The notes under the pieces are model-generated. The model was not told the DNA's origin, did no database searches, and saw nothing but the letters and a program-made list of their open reading frames with translations. 18,406 nucleotides of DNA from Ahrensia sp. (GTDB taxonomy: Bacteria > Pseudomonadota > Alphaproteobacteria > Rhizobiales > Rhizobiaceae), in NCBI GenBank assembly GCA_002698425.1, contig NZXU01000053.1, positions 1 through 18,406 of the forward strand, read 5' to 3'. A program made the position numbers and the translations under genes. Shown here in pieces: positions 9,817 through 17,739 of the stretch (its first letter is position 1; the number at the start of each line of letters is the position of its first letter).

Positions 9817-10629
9817 ATGGAAGGTAGTCCAATGGTGTCGGTCATCACGCCTACCTATAATAGCCTAGCTTACGTAGAAACCGCGATCAGGTCGGTGATA
9901 GCACAAACATTCAGCGATTGGGAATTGCTCATCGTGGATGATTGCTCCACAGATGGAACACTGGAGACTGTGCAGCGGATTTCTCAGGAGGATTCGCGAA
10001 TACGCGTTCTCCGAATGAACGTCAACTCGGGAGCGGGGCCTGCCCGGACCGTAGCCCTCGAAAATGCACAAGGCCGATTAGTTGCCTACTTGGACGCGGA
10101 CGATGTTTGGCTTCCAAATAAATTGGAACGCCAAGTGAGTTTCATGCTTGAAAATAGATGCGGGTTTTCATGTGCTTCATACGAAGTGATCGATGATGGA
10201 GGCCGAACACTAGATAAACGCATTAAGATGCTGCCGAAAGTTGATTACGTCGGCTTTTTGACCAACAATCTGTTACAGACGGTCGGCATCATGGTCGATA
10301 CAGAATTGGTAGATAAGCGTCTGTTGAGGATGCCGACACTGAAACGGCGGCAAGACGCGGCCACATGGCTGCAAATCTTGAAGTCCGGCCACATCAATTA
10401 CGGCATGCAGGAAGTGCTTTGTCAGTACCGGAGGACGAATAGTTCACTATCCAGTAAGAAGCTCAGTGCCATCAAAGGGGTGTGGCATTTATATCGAGAT
10501 ATCGAAGGGCTTCCACTGACTTTCAGCTGCTATTGTTTCGTGCGCTATGCATTGCTGGCCGTCTGGAAGAGGCTGTATTTGAAGCGAACGGTGTCGGCTG
10601 CGATAAAATGGCCTCAGAAAGAGGCCTGA
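9817..10629 (+). CDS. Family 2 glycosyltransferase, TuaG-like
   Basis: A 270-residue cytoplasmic or membrane-associated GT2 enzyme that would add one sugar to the lipid-linked repeat unit. The N-terminus SVITPTYNSLAYVETAIRSV and LLIVDDCSTDGT (DD at 41-42) form the nucleotide-binding fold, and YLDADDVW (93-96) is the DXD metal site. The second half (SYEVIDDGG, MPTLKRRQDAATWLQILKSG, YRRTNSSLSSKKLSAIKG) closely resembles TuaG/EpsE-type transferases of teichuronic acid and exopolysaccharide clusters; acceptor and donor are unknown. ATG 9817 has AAGAGGGGGA just upstream. Its codons are much richer in A/T than those of the accD5 region. A GACCCCT/AGGGGTC inverted repeat (10628-10634, 10673-10679) starts at its stop codon and may fold, but no T-run follows. 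Confidence 0.9.
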   Translation: MEGSPMVSVITPTYNSLAYVETAIRSVIAQTFSDWELLIVDDCSTDGTLETVQRISQEDSRIRVLRMNVNSGAGPARTVALENAQGRLVAYLDADDVWLPNKLERQVSFMLENRCGFSCASYEVIDDGGRTLDKRIKMLPKVDYVGFLTNNLLQTVGIMVDTELVDKRLLRMPTLKRRQDAATWLQILKSGHINYGMQEVLCQYRRTNSSLSSKKLSAIKGVWHLYRDIEGLPLTFSCYCFVRYALLAVWKRLYLKRTVSAAIKWPQKEA

Positions 10630-11055
10630 CCCCTGGGCCGACCAGGCGTAGCGACGCTGCGTTCGAGCAGCAAGGGGTCGTGGCGTAATGCGGCCGGTTC
10701 TCGCCAGCGGACAAGGTCGCATAGGAGAGATACACTGGTAAGCTGCGACAAGGCTTCGGGGGCGGTAACCTAGATTGCAGTCAATTCAGGGGGACAGATG
10801 ACAATGATAAGTCGCGGACTAGGAAAATTATTTCAGAGTCGGATGCTATGAACATACTTCATTGCAATATGATAATGATCTCGCGCTACGTGTGAACAAT
10901 TTCCATACAGTATCGGCGCTGGCTGGGCGCGGGGATCGAATGGGATACTCGTTACGGCGTAACCAGTTATCATTAATATTCCAACGTGAGGTGAGCGTGT
11001 ACAATGCAGAACTCTGTTTTGTCCACGATCTTAAGAATCGGCAATGAGGGAAAAA
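10630..11055 (+). other. Gene-poor gap with micro-ORFs, probable remnant of a lost gene
   Basis: No normal gene is visible in these 426 bases. Promoter-like TAACCT lies at 10766-10771. After it, GGGGGA precedes ATG 10798, which opens a 17-codon frame (MTMISRGLGKLFQSRML). Its TGA overlaps, in an ATGA, the ATG at 10848 of a second 15-codon frame, MNILHCNMIMISRYV, whose opening looks like a glycosyltransferase N-terminus. At the other end, a frame ending CFVHDLKNRQ stops in an ATGA that overlaps an ATG (11044) of the methyltransferase frame. Start-like and end-like pieces with nothing coherent between suggest an internal deletion. This is inference; chance ORFs are possible. Confidence 0.4.
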
Positions 11056-11787
11056 ATGAACAATGACTTAAGAAAATTCGCCCGCGAGCATATTCCGATC
11101 GCGGTAGTTCGTTCACTGCAGGGTGCAGCGAACTTGTTCAAGCCTGAGAAACATGAATGCAATCTTTGTGGCTACTCGGGTAGGTTCTGGCCTTTCGGCA
11201 GTCCGCCCCGCCGGGGTGCTGCGTGCGGGGGATGCGACTCCAAGGAACGGCATCGACTGATGGCGCTGTGGGTTGAAGCTAACACCGATCTCGTGGATGG
11301 AGTTCGAGTCCTTCATTTCGCGCCCGAGCCGTTTTTAGAAGGTCTATTCAGGCGGCGATCAGTTGAGTATCGCTCCGCTGACTTAACACCGGGCGCCGCA
11401 GACACCGTACTAAACATTGAACAGATCGATCTCCCTGATGAGTCGGTCGATCTGGTGGTGTGCTCGCACGTACTGGAGCACGTGGACGACGAGAAGGCAC
11501 TTGCGGAGATTTATCGGATACTTGCTCCGCGCGGGCGCGTTCTGCTCATGTTTCCAGTAGTAGAGGGGTGGGACCAAACATACGAAGATTCGGCTCACAC
11601 CTCGCGGGCGGCGCGCGAGAAGTACTACGGACAGTTCGATCACGTGCGCATGTTTGGCCGCGACGTACGTCACCGTATAATCGACGCTGGATTTAGCTTG
11701 AGCGAGTTCACAGCTGAGGAACCTGGAGTTTCGCGCTACGGTCTAGTTCGCGGCGAAAAGATATTCATCGGCTGTAAGAGTGACTAA
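11056..11787 (+). CDS. Class I SAM-dependent methyltransferase with N-terminal zinc ribbon
   Basis: About 243 residues. The N-terminal part has C-x2-C (CNLCGYSG), a PFGSPPRRGAAC segment and a second C-x2-C (CGGCDSKERHR), consistent with a zinc-binding ribbon found in some surface-polysaccharide methyltransferases. The Rossmann part starts at VRVLHFAPEP, where the usual glycine-rich motif I is replaced by an APEP loop typical of this subgroup. It continues with YRSADLTPGAADTVLNIEQI, VDLVVCSHVLEHVDDEKALAEI and a PRGRVLLMFP strand. It probably methylates a sugar or terminal group of the polymer; the target is unknown. ATG 11056 has GAGGG five bases before it and is my choice. ATG 11044, four codons earlier, overlaps the end of a short upstream frame and is the alternative. 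Confidence 0.85.
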   Translation: MNNDLRKFAREHIPIAVVRSLQGAANLFKPEKHECNLCGYSGRFWPFGSPPRRGAACGGCDSKERHRLMALWVEANTDLVDGVRVLHFAPEPFLEGLFRRRSVEYRSADLTPGAADTVLNIEQIDLPDESVDLVVCSHVLEHVDDEKALAEIYRILAPRGRVLLMFPVVEGWDQTYEDSAHTSRAAREKYYGQFDHVRMFGRDVRHRIIDAGFSLSEFTAEEPGVSRYGLVRGEKIFIGCKSD

Positions 11788-12164
11788 CCGTGCAGGAGGC
11801 TGTGAGGTGCGCCAGTCTGCGCAATTAGGATGGACTATTGAATCCGCTTGCTGGCCAGATATACGTGTCCAATCGGTGTTCATTGTCGATCAGGAAGTGC
11901 TAGGTGCCATCGATGGTTCTCTGGTGCTAATCACCCATGCTGGAAAGCCCCGAGGAGTTTACTTGAACTGGCTAGTCTATAGGCAAGAGCTACTAGGGAG
12001 TTGACGTGAGGAAATGTCGAATCAGGGCACGCGAGCAGACGAATAAGAGGTTCCGCTCAACGCGGCCCCAGCTATTGTAGGAACGTACAGGTTAGGACGT
12101 TTAGGGTGAGGGACTGCTCCGCGTTAAGTTAACCCAATTCGAATTGCTGCTCGGGGAAGAACAT
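11788..12164 (+). other. Gene-poor gap between methyltransferase and flippase genes
   Basis: No recognisable gene. The best frame runs from GTG 11807, preceded by AGGAGG seven bases upstream, to TGA at 12002-12004 and would give a 65-residue peptide (MRQSAQLGWTIESACWPDIR onward). I find no family, signal peptide or convincing codon bias in it, so it may be a chance frame or the remnant of a lost gene. A 10-codon frame with GAGGA upstream starts near 12014. The stretch 12120-12145 is A+T-rich (GTTAAGTTAACCC) and could hold a promoter for the downstream operon, but no clear -35/-10 pair stands out. Confidence 0.35.
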
Positions 12165-13493
12165 ATGCGATCGATCTTATCGTCGGTGCTCTGGCGATAC
12201 ATCGCAATAGCCGTGCAATTTGGCATAGTCGTTTTGATCACCCAACATGTCGATGTCGTTACGGCCGGCCGATACTTCGCAATATTCGGCCTAGTCACGG
12301 TTGCAGCTGTGGCCGTTGGCCTTGGTCTACCGGACGGCTTCGTAAAGTTTCTTCCCCAATACCGCAGCGGATATCAGACGCCGGCTATCAACTCTCTGGT
12401 ACTTAGAACGTCGGCAACTTCTCTGGGAATATCACTCGCCATCGGAACAATAGTCCACACGCTGGCGAGTTGTTTTGCGCGTATCGAAGATGATTCAGTC
12501 ATAACGCTGACCATACTGTGGTGGCTCGCATACAGTGCGGTGTTTCTTTTCGCCCAACTGCTTGTCGGCTTGGGCCGTCCCGGCAGTGGCGCTTTCGTAG
12601 CTTACTCGAGCATCACGCTAGCCTACCTATTCAGTCTGGCGCCATACATATTGTTCGCAACGAACCCAACACTTGGGGGCGTTCTCGCCGCCGCCAACGT
12701 CGGAGCGTGGTCGGCCGCCGCTGTTGGTGGAGCCCTGGCTGCCCTGTCGTCACGCCGCTGCCAAGCATCCGCTCGCGGTGCGCTGAAGCTCAAGGCACCG
12801 CCGGAATTCTGTGCTCCGACGCCGCGGATCCTCGAAATGCTGAAGACCGGCATGCCGATAATGGCCGGCCGATTAATGCAGGCAACGTTTCCATGGACGC
12901 CTGTGTGGATCTTGATCGCGGTTGCGTCCGCCGAGGAAGCGGCAATTTATGGAGCAGCGTCACGCCTCACGGTAGCAGTCACATCTGTTGTCGCCGCGAT
13001 GCGGTTCTCAGTGCGGCCGACGATTGTCGAGTTGAGTATCGCAAATCGCTTCAAGGATATCGTAACGCTTAATCGAAAATGCTCTGTGATCTCCGCAGTT
13101 CCTCCAACCTGCGGGATAGCGATATTGGCCTTCGCTGGCGACACAATAATACCTACTGTGCTTGGTCCTGATTACGCTGCGGTAACAGGAGTGCTAATTA
13201 TCTTAATGGCGGGCGTGCTAGCTGAAGCCTTCGGCGGCCTGTCAGACGAAATACTCAAGATGACGGGTAGGACACGTATTGTTCTCGCAACGCAACTTTG
13301 CGCTATGACGCTACAGGTTTCTATCTGCTCGCTATTCGTTTCCGGAGGCGCGAACGCTGTAGCGGTGGGTACGGCGATTGCGTTTGCCGCACAGTACGGG
13401 TTGCAAGTCGCTTGGCTATCGGTCCGCACAGAAATCCACATACTACCGCTGCCACGCGGACTGAACGAAAGAACCAAACAGGAATTATTATGA
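12165..13493 (+). CDS. Wzx-like polysaccharide flippase (MOP superfamily)
   Basis: A 442-residue integral membrane protein with about twelve hydrophobic segments. It begins MRSILSSVLWRYIAIAVQFG, the usual start of oligosaccharide flippases, and continues with TAGRYFAIFGLV and GLPDGFVKFLPQY in the first bundle. A hydrophilic loop near residues 210-230 (ARGALKLKAPPEF) precedes a second bundle with LKTGMPIMAGRLMQ and VLGPDYAAVTGVLIIL. It would turn the undecaprenyl-linked repeat unit from the inner to the outer face of the membrane. An earlier in-frame TTG at 12144 exists, but ATG 12165 has GGGGAAG at the proper distance. Its TGA overlaps the polymerase ATG (ATGA), so the pair is translationally coupled. 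Confidence 0.87.
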   Translation: MRSILSSVLWRYIAIAVQFGIVVLITQHVDVVTAGRYFAIFGLVTVAAVAVGLGLPDGFVKFLPQYRSGYQTPAINSLVLRTSATSLGISLAIGTIVHTLASCFARIEDDSVITLTILWWLAYSAVFLFAQLLVGLGRPGSGAFVAYSSITLAYLFSLAPYILFATNPTLGGVLAAANVGAWSAAAVGGALAALSSRRCQASARGALKLKAPPEFCAPTPRILEMLKTGMPIMAGRLMQATFPWTPVWILIAVASAEEAAIYGAASRLTVAVTSVVAAMRFSVRPTIVELSIANRFKDIVTLNRKCSVISAVPPTCGIAILAFAGDTIIPTVLGPDYAAVTGVLIILMAGVLAEAFGGLSDEILKMTGRTRIVLATQLCAMTLQVSICSLFVSGGANAVAVGTAIAFAAQYGLQVAWLSVRTEIHILPLPRGLNERTKQELL

Positions 13494-14779
13494 CGATATT
13501 GCTCTGTTGGGCGGTGGTCGCGTCGTTTGCACGCTCAATAGAAGGAACATGGTGGTCGCCAGGGAGCTTTCTCGCGCTCGCGTTGTCGACTAACGCATTT
13601 GGCACTATCGTATTCGCGCCGGAGTATTTTATGTCGCTAGCAGCAAATATCTACCTGCAATCGCTGGTGATCGTGACAAGTTTTGCAGCATTCATCGGGC
13701 GAAGGTTTGTGTCGTCGAGGCCGGTAGTGGCAGCATTAGTTCCCAAGCGTGCATTCGAAGTGCAGCGGAAGCAGAGTCTCTTCTTTTTCGGGCTTGTTAC
13801 CTCTGTCGCGTCAGCCTTTTTCACGCTGAGGGCTACCGGGGTCGGGATCGGCGACCTCACCTCAGTCTCCGGACTAATGCAGTCCGCCCAAGAGGTGACA
13901 TATAGAAGATATACAGAAGGGCTAGACTTTCCAATCTATTACAATGTATCTAATGCGTTGCTTCTTTCATACGCGGTTACCGTGGCGATTCACTTCGCTG
14001 CAGTGCGGCGGATAGAATGGCGATTCACTCTACCAATAGCCATCTACGTTGTGGCCAATATGCTGGTAACGACGCGCGCGCCAATCTTGTTTCTCCTTAT
14101 TCCTATGATATTCGGCGCGCTCTTCACGGCTAAGTCAATTTCGAAAGATGGAAAATTTGCTTCTATTGGCAACACGAGTACCTTGAAAGTCGCTCTAAGT
14201 GCAACTGCACTCGTGGCTGCTATATTTTTCTTATTTCAGTTGCTCAGGTTCGGAGAGCAGAGCGATCGGTCCGCGTCGGAAGTGTGGACTCACTTGAGGA
14301 AGTATCCTTGGGGAAGTCTTCCGGCCTTCTCATCGTGGTACGACCAATGGGGGCGCGCCGACTCCGATGCCGTGTCGGGTTACTACACCTTCATGGGCAT
14401 CTACGATAACCTCGGCATTGCCGCCCGGCAGGCATTAACCTACGACGAATTTGTATTTTTAAGCAGGGGCGAACCCGCTAATGTTTATACAGTGTTTCGA
14501 GGCCTATACCATGACTTTGGCATGCTTGGAAGCGGCATGTTTTTAGCGTTATGCGGATTCTTAGGCGCAGCCGCCGCATGGGGCAACTGGGCAACGCCCT
14601 ACTTTAGGACGGCCCTTTACGTGGCAATTATGACCTTCATGGCCTGCGCGTTTGTAGTCAGCTCGTTTGCGTATACCTCTAATATCGCAGCTGTGCTAGC
14701 ACTGCCATTTATGTTAAGGTACTTTACTGCCGCTCCGAGCTATCGTTTGAGTTCTATCTCGATGAAGGAAAATGCCTAG
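13490..14779 (+). CDS. Wzy-like polysaccharide polymerase (O-antigen polymerase type)
   Basis: A 429-residue multi-pass membrane protein with about ten to twelve helices and one larger external loop (about residues 255-330: SASEVWTHLRKYPWGSLPAF through SGYYTFMGIYDNLG). After the loop comes EPANVYTVFRGLYHDFGMLG, the typical 'N-x-YT-x-FR-x-x-x-x-DFG' segment of oligosaccharide repeat-unit polymerases. It would join flipped repeat units on the outer face. The ATG at 13490 overlaps the flippase stop by four bases, and an upstream open frame reaching 13298 is only antisense-free chance sequence inside the flippase gene. The TAG at 14777-14779 shares its last base with the GTG start of the next transferase, giving a tight wzx-wzy-GT operon. 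Confidence 0.86.
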   Translation: MTILLCWAVVASFARSIEGTWWSPGSFLALALSTNAFGTIVFAPEYFMSLAANIYLQSLVIVTSFAAFIGRRFVSSRPVVAALVPKRAFEVQRKQSLFFFGLVTSVASAFFTLRATGVGIGDLTSVSGLMQSAQEVTYRRYTEGLDFPIYYNVSNALLLSYAVTVAIHFAAVRRIEWRFTLPIAIYVVANMLVTTRAPILFLLIPMIFGALFTAKSISKDGKFASIGNTSTLKVALSATALVAAIFFLFQLLRFGEQSDRSASEVWTHLRKYPWGSLPAFSSWYDQWGRADSDAVSGYYTFMGIYDNLGIAARQALTYDEFVFLSRGEPANVYTVFRGLYHDFGMLGSGMFLALCGFLGAAAAWGNWATPYFRTALYVAIMTFMACAFVVSSFAYTSNIAAVLALPFMLRYFTAAPSYRLSSISMKENA

Positions 14780-15612
14780 TGCGCGGCCCCTCGACCTTAG
14801 CTATCATCTTTGTTCTATATGGTTCGTATGAGGACTTTGACAGGTTTCTTCAATCGCAGGTTTCGGAATCAGAAGATGTCCACCTTGTGCTGGTAGACAA
14901 CACTCCCCACTCCGAAGTTAGGCATAACGTTCTTGCGAGGTGGGAGAATATCTACGGTATACGTGTGTGCATCGCCGAGCCCGAGAATCGGGGATATTTC
15001 GGCGGTGCAGAACAGGCACTCGACCGATTTCCGGAATTGCTGGAGTGCGACTACATTGCGATCTCTAATACAGACGTAATTTATCAAGTCAACGATGTGG
15101 TGCACACGCTGCGAAATGTGCAGCATGATTTGGGTAAAGTTGGTGCAATTGCTCCACGTTTGGTTGGCAAAGATGGACAAACCAAAGCTCAACCACATTA
15201 TGTGAATCGTCCGACTGTTAAAAAGTATGAACGACTCGCGAAGCTGACCTCTCATTATTTTCTCGCAGCTGCCCACCGGTTGGGAAGTGACCTAAAACGA
15301 AAGGCGGGCTTTACACGCGGTGGTAAGCACATTCCTAGATCTATCTTCGCTCCGCACGGCGCTTTCATGATTATGTCCAATATATATTTTCGCCAAACTG
15401 CGGGATTTAAGCATCTATGCTTTCTCTTTAATGAAGAGATCTTGGTAGGCTCCGAGTGTGAGAAGGCCGGGCTTCGTTGTGTTTATGAACCCCGGATTAC
15501 CTACTCGCATTCGAACCACGGTTCGATGGGCTATTTTCCGTCTAGAAAAGTTATCAAACTGCTAAACGAAGCGCATTACGCCGCCATCCGCATGCTAAGC
15601 CAACCACACTAA
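14779..15612 (+). CDS. Family 2 glycosyltransferase (rhamnosyltransferase-like)
   Basis: A 277-residue GT-A enzyme. Its N-terminal half has LAIIFVLYGSYEDFDRFL, HLVLVDNTP, ENRGYFGGAEQAL and CDYIAISNTDVIY. The NTD at 97-99 takes the place of the DXD motif, as is common in rhamnosyl- and galactofuranosyl-type transferases. The C-terminal half has APHGAFMIM and FNEEILVGSECEKAGLRCVY, corresponding to the ED-base helix of the family (here EE), then ITYSHSNHGS. Donor and acceptor are unknown. The GTG at 14779 overlaps the last base of the polymerase stop; an ATG seven bases earlier is in the wrong frame. It ends the tightly packed wzx-wzy-GT group, and 308 bases without a gene follow. Confidence 0.86.
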   Translation: MRGPSTLAIIFVLYGSYEDFDRFLQSQVSESEDVHLVLVDNTPHSEVRHNVLARWENIYGIRVCIAEPENRGYFGGAEQALDRFPELLECDYIAISNTDVIYQVNDVVHTLRNVQHDLGKVGAIAPRLVGKDGQTKAQPHYVNRPTVKKYERLAKLTSHYFLAAAHRLGSDLKRKAGFTRGGKHIPRSIFAPHGAFMIMSNIYFRQTAGFKHLCFLFNEEILVGSECEKAGLRCVYEPRITYSHSNHGSMGYFPSRKVIKLLNEAHYAAIRMLSQPH

Positions 15613-15920
15613 GTATACAAGATTGGGGCTGTCACGTTTTTCTCGGGATAGCTCCAAAGTCGCAATGATTCGTGGTCGAGCTCACTTTGGTAGTGTACGA
15701 TTAGCATGTTCGAGTTATGTATCGGCGCTGCGCACTGTTAGTATCGTATCGAGCGGGCAACTGCGGGCCACCGGGGTCGTTCATTTTGGGTGAACTGCCG
15801 ATTTCGCTGATGCGTCGTGCCGACTGGTTGCCAACTTTGTGTAGCGCGTCGCCGGCAGTGGCGCTGGCGCGACGTGGCGTGCCGTTGTATTGAGTCGCCG
15901 ATCGCTTCTAGGATTATGTC
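15613..15920 (+). other. Intergenic stretch before the lyase module
   Basis: No gene seen in 308 bases. Composition changes from A+T-rich at the left to G+C-rich after about 15750. Features that stand out are TTAGTATCGTATCG near 15738-15751 with TANNNT-type -10 candidates (TAGTAT, TATCGT) but no clear -35, a small GTTCA/TGAAC hairpin (15779-15783 with 15791-15795), and CGTCGC/GCGACG arms around 15848-15875. These fit a promoter/operator region driving the 15921 gene separately from the upstream operon. None is certain. Confidence 0.45.
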
Positions 15921-16781
15921 GTGAATGAGTTTGATCGCAGCACTTTTCTTAAAGGCTTGGGGGCTGGTGTGGTTTCCGCGGCTGGCAGCAGCGCAGTGAT
16001 TCACACTTCTTCGAGCCGGGACGGGATGGTTGACACTGCGGTTTTACGCGCTGTATCCGTGAGGTGTTACGCGGCTGAGCTGTATGCGCGTATGGCTGTC
16101 CGGCCCACCCGCCAGCGCCGCTCGCTTATCGAAGTGTTGATCTACGCACTAGTCGAACAAGATATTTGGGACAGGCTCGACGGCTTCTACGTAATGGCCG
16201 CGCACGACATTCAGGCTGCCCGGTTAAATTGGGTTGGATGCATGCAGGACTTAACTTCCGTTAATGGTCCTGTCTTTGAAGTCGACAGTGGATTTGAGGG
16301 CGATGGCGTATCGTCCTATCTGGATTCATGCACGTTGGGCCCTGAATTGGAGAATTTCAAGCCCAACGACGCGACAATGGGCATATTTTGTAACGATACG
16401 CCGGCCTCTCGCGGGGGACTTGATATTGGGCTTCCGGGCTCTTATCTAATTGCCTCTAGTCAAGCAGGCGACACGCAGCTTAGGGCAAACTACAATACTC
16501 ACGATCCGATTCGGGTTCCTAGGAAGCGCACTGGTGACAATTTGATTGCGTGGTCCCGCTGGCGAGACCGGGTGCAGGTTTACGAGGCGGGGTCAAGGCT
16601 CATGGAGGCTTCGATAGATTCTGAGGACATATTGAACCAGTCCCTAAAGGTTCTTATGGTTGATGGCAACTATTCTGTCCGACGAGTTTCGGCAGTAATT
16701 GTCGGCGGTGCGCTGTCAAGCGAGCAGCACGCAGTGATGTACTCCGCGTTGGCAGCCTATCTCCGGGGGGTGTCAAATTAG
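15921..16781 (+). CDS. Phage virion-like LamG-type protein with Tat-like N-terminus
   Basis: A 286-residue protein. The start is GTG with AGGA about eight bases upstream. Residues 5-31 read DRSTFLKGLGAGVVSAAGSS, a Tat-type signal in shape (R-x-x-FLKG plus a weakly hydrophobic core) but with one arginine of the twin pair replaced by Ser. Residues 45-104 contain VRCYAAELYARMAVRP, a helix with LIEVLIYALVEQDIWDRLDG, and FYVMAAHDIQAARLNW. NGPVFEVDSGFEGDGVSSYL then follows at 115-134, and the C-terminus has VSAVIVGG-x-LSSEQH-x-x-MYSAL. This succession is one I know from phage and prophage tail or virion proteins that carry a LamG/concanavalin-like domain, where it may bind glycans. Function here is inferred: binding the locus's own polysaccharide. 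It is one base from the lyase gene. Confidence 0.68.
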   Translation: MNEFDRSTFLKGLGAGVVSAAGSSAVIHTSSSRDGMVDTAVLRAVSVRCYAAELYARMAVRPTRQRRSLIEVLIYALVEQDIWDRLDGFYVMAAHDIQAARLNWVGCMQDLTSVNGPVFEVDSGFEGDGVSSYLDSCTLGPELENFKPNDATMGIFCNDTPASRGGLDIGLPGSYLIASSQAGDTQLRANYNTHDPIRVPRKRTGDNLIAWSRWRDRVQVYEAGSRLMEASIDSEDILNQSLKVLMVDGNYSVRRVSAVIVGGALSSEQHAVMYSALAAYLRGVSN

Positions 16782-16782
16782 G

Positions 16783-17739
16783 ATGTTGGTTGGCGCTCGT
16801 GAGGAGGCCGTAAACGCTCACGCCGCTGCATCCTTGATCAATCCGCAGGTTCTGTTTGTTCCTCGCTTATTGACCGATGGACGGTATGCGGTGTCTCCCG
16901 ACCTTCTTCGAGACTCTGAGTACGATTCGGTTCTTTCAACAATTTCAGGGTGGTCGTTGGAGGATTTGGATCCATCTTTATTTGTCGTTGGGATGTCACC
17001 TGAACCCTCTCGCATGTTTCTCTCAGTAGACGACAAAGTGATGTGGCAGTTTGGCAGGCGGTCTTCGTTGACAATGCCCAGCGCTGACGTATTCAAGTTC
17101 GAAGTTAAGCCAAATGATTTTGGCGCCGCGACGGATTCAAGTAACGGAAATCGCCGAAGTGAAATCGTCGCAGAGAAAGGCTGGGGCGTCGGCTTAGGGA
17201 CTGTCTGGATATCTTTCGGTCTGATCCTGGGATCGGCGCCCGGGCTGGCAAAGAGTAGCCATGGTGTAGTTCACCAATGGCATAGTCACGATCTTGGTGT
17301 CTCTCGTTCGCCCGTTCTGTCTCTCAATGCGGCCCGCGATGGATTAAAAATACGGACGGCGTCGTCAGCTAGCCTATATGGCGGTAGCGGAGACGGCGTC
17401 CGTCACCCAGAGAACGGTCTGTTCGTTGTCCACCACACGCGACCTCTTCCTCCTGAAAATCGCAAAGTCGATGTTGTGATGGAAGCCACGTTCGGGATGC
17501 ACGGTCATTTGAACGTCTGGCTGGACGGATGCAAAGTCGTCGATGCGGACGCTCCAATCGGCTATTACGAGGACTTGGAGGACGGAAGTGGAAGGACCGT
17601 GCTGGGTTACCCACAGTGGGGTTTGTATACTCAGAACGGTTCCGAAACGGACACAGTTTACATTTCGCATCCCGAGTGGGGTTCGGATCTATCGTCGAGG
17701 ATTCGTGCTCCTTTGCCAATCGCGCCTATAAACGCGTGA
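16783..17739 (+). CDS. Jelly-roll polysaccharide lyase homologue (heparin/alginate lyase fold)
   Basis: A 318-residue protein that begins one base after the previous stop (ATG 16783; GGGGGG lies at 16764-16770). Three motifs match the beta-jelly-roll lyases (PL7/PL13/PL14/PL20-like): NRRSEI at 123-128, QWH at 165-167, and YPQWGLYTQ at 276-284, equivalent to RSE(L), Q-x-H and Y-x-K-x-G-x-Y-x-Q of alginate lyases, with Gln where Lys is usual. His167 and Tyr282 are the likely catalytic pair. FEVKPNDFG and LNVWLDGCKVVDAD are typical beta strands. Such enzymes cleave uronate-containing polymers by beta-elimination. No signal peptide is visible, and the first 100 residues (VLFVPRLLTDGRYAVSP, LEDLDPSLFVVG) form an extra domain I do not recognise. 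It probably trims or releases the polymer made by this locus. Confidence 0.72.
   Translation: MLVGAREEAVNAHAAASLINPQVLFVPRLLTDGRYAVSPDLLRDSEYDSVLSTISGWSLEDLDPSLFVVGMSPEPSRMFLSVDDKVMWQFGRRSSLTMPSADVFKFEVKPNDFGAATDSSNGNRRSEIVAEKGWGVGLGTVWISFGLILGSAPGLAKSSHGVVHQWHSHDLGVSRSPVLSLNAARDGLKIRTASSASLYGGSGDGVRHPENGLFVVHHTRPLPPENRKVDVVMEATFGMHGHLNVWLDGCKVVDADAPIGYYEDLEDGSGRTVLGYPQWGLYTQNGSETDTVYISHPEWGSDLSSRIRAPLPIAPINA

Noticed and set aside
9680..9868. A 62-codon frame ahead of the TuaG-like transferase
   Set aside because: It runs out of frame into the transferase start, lacks a ribosome-binding site, and its peptide shows no domain.
5667..10806. Similar leaders TTCATGGGGGGACA (5667) and TTCAGGGGGACA (10785), each near an ACAATGA
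   Set aside because: The match is short and mostly the ribosome-binding G-run plus spacing to a start codon. Flanking bases do not match, so a duplicated regulatory leader is not supported.
10862..11047. A 61-codon frame as an intact gene
   Set aside because: No ribosome-binding site and no family. Only its end is suggestive, so it is treated as a possible remnant.
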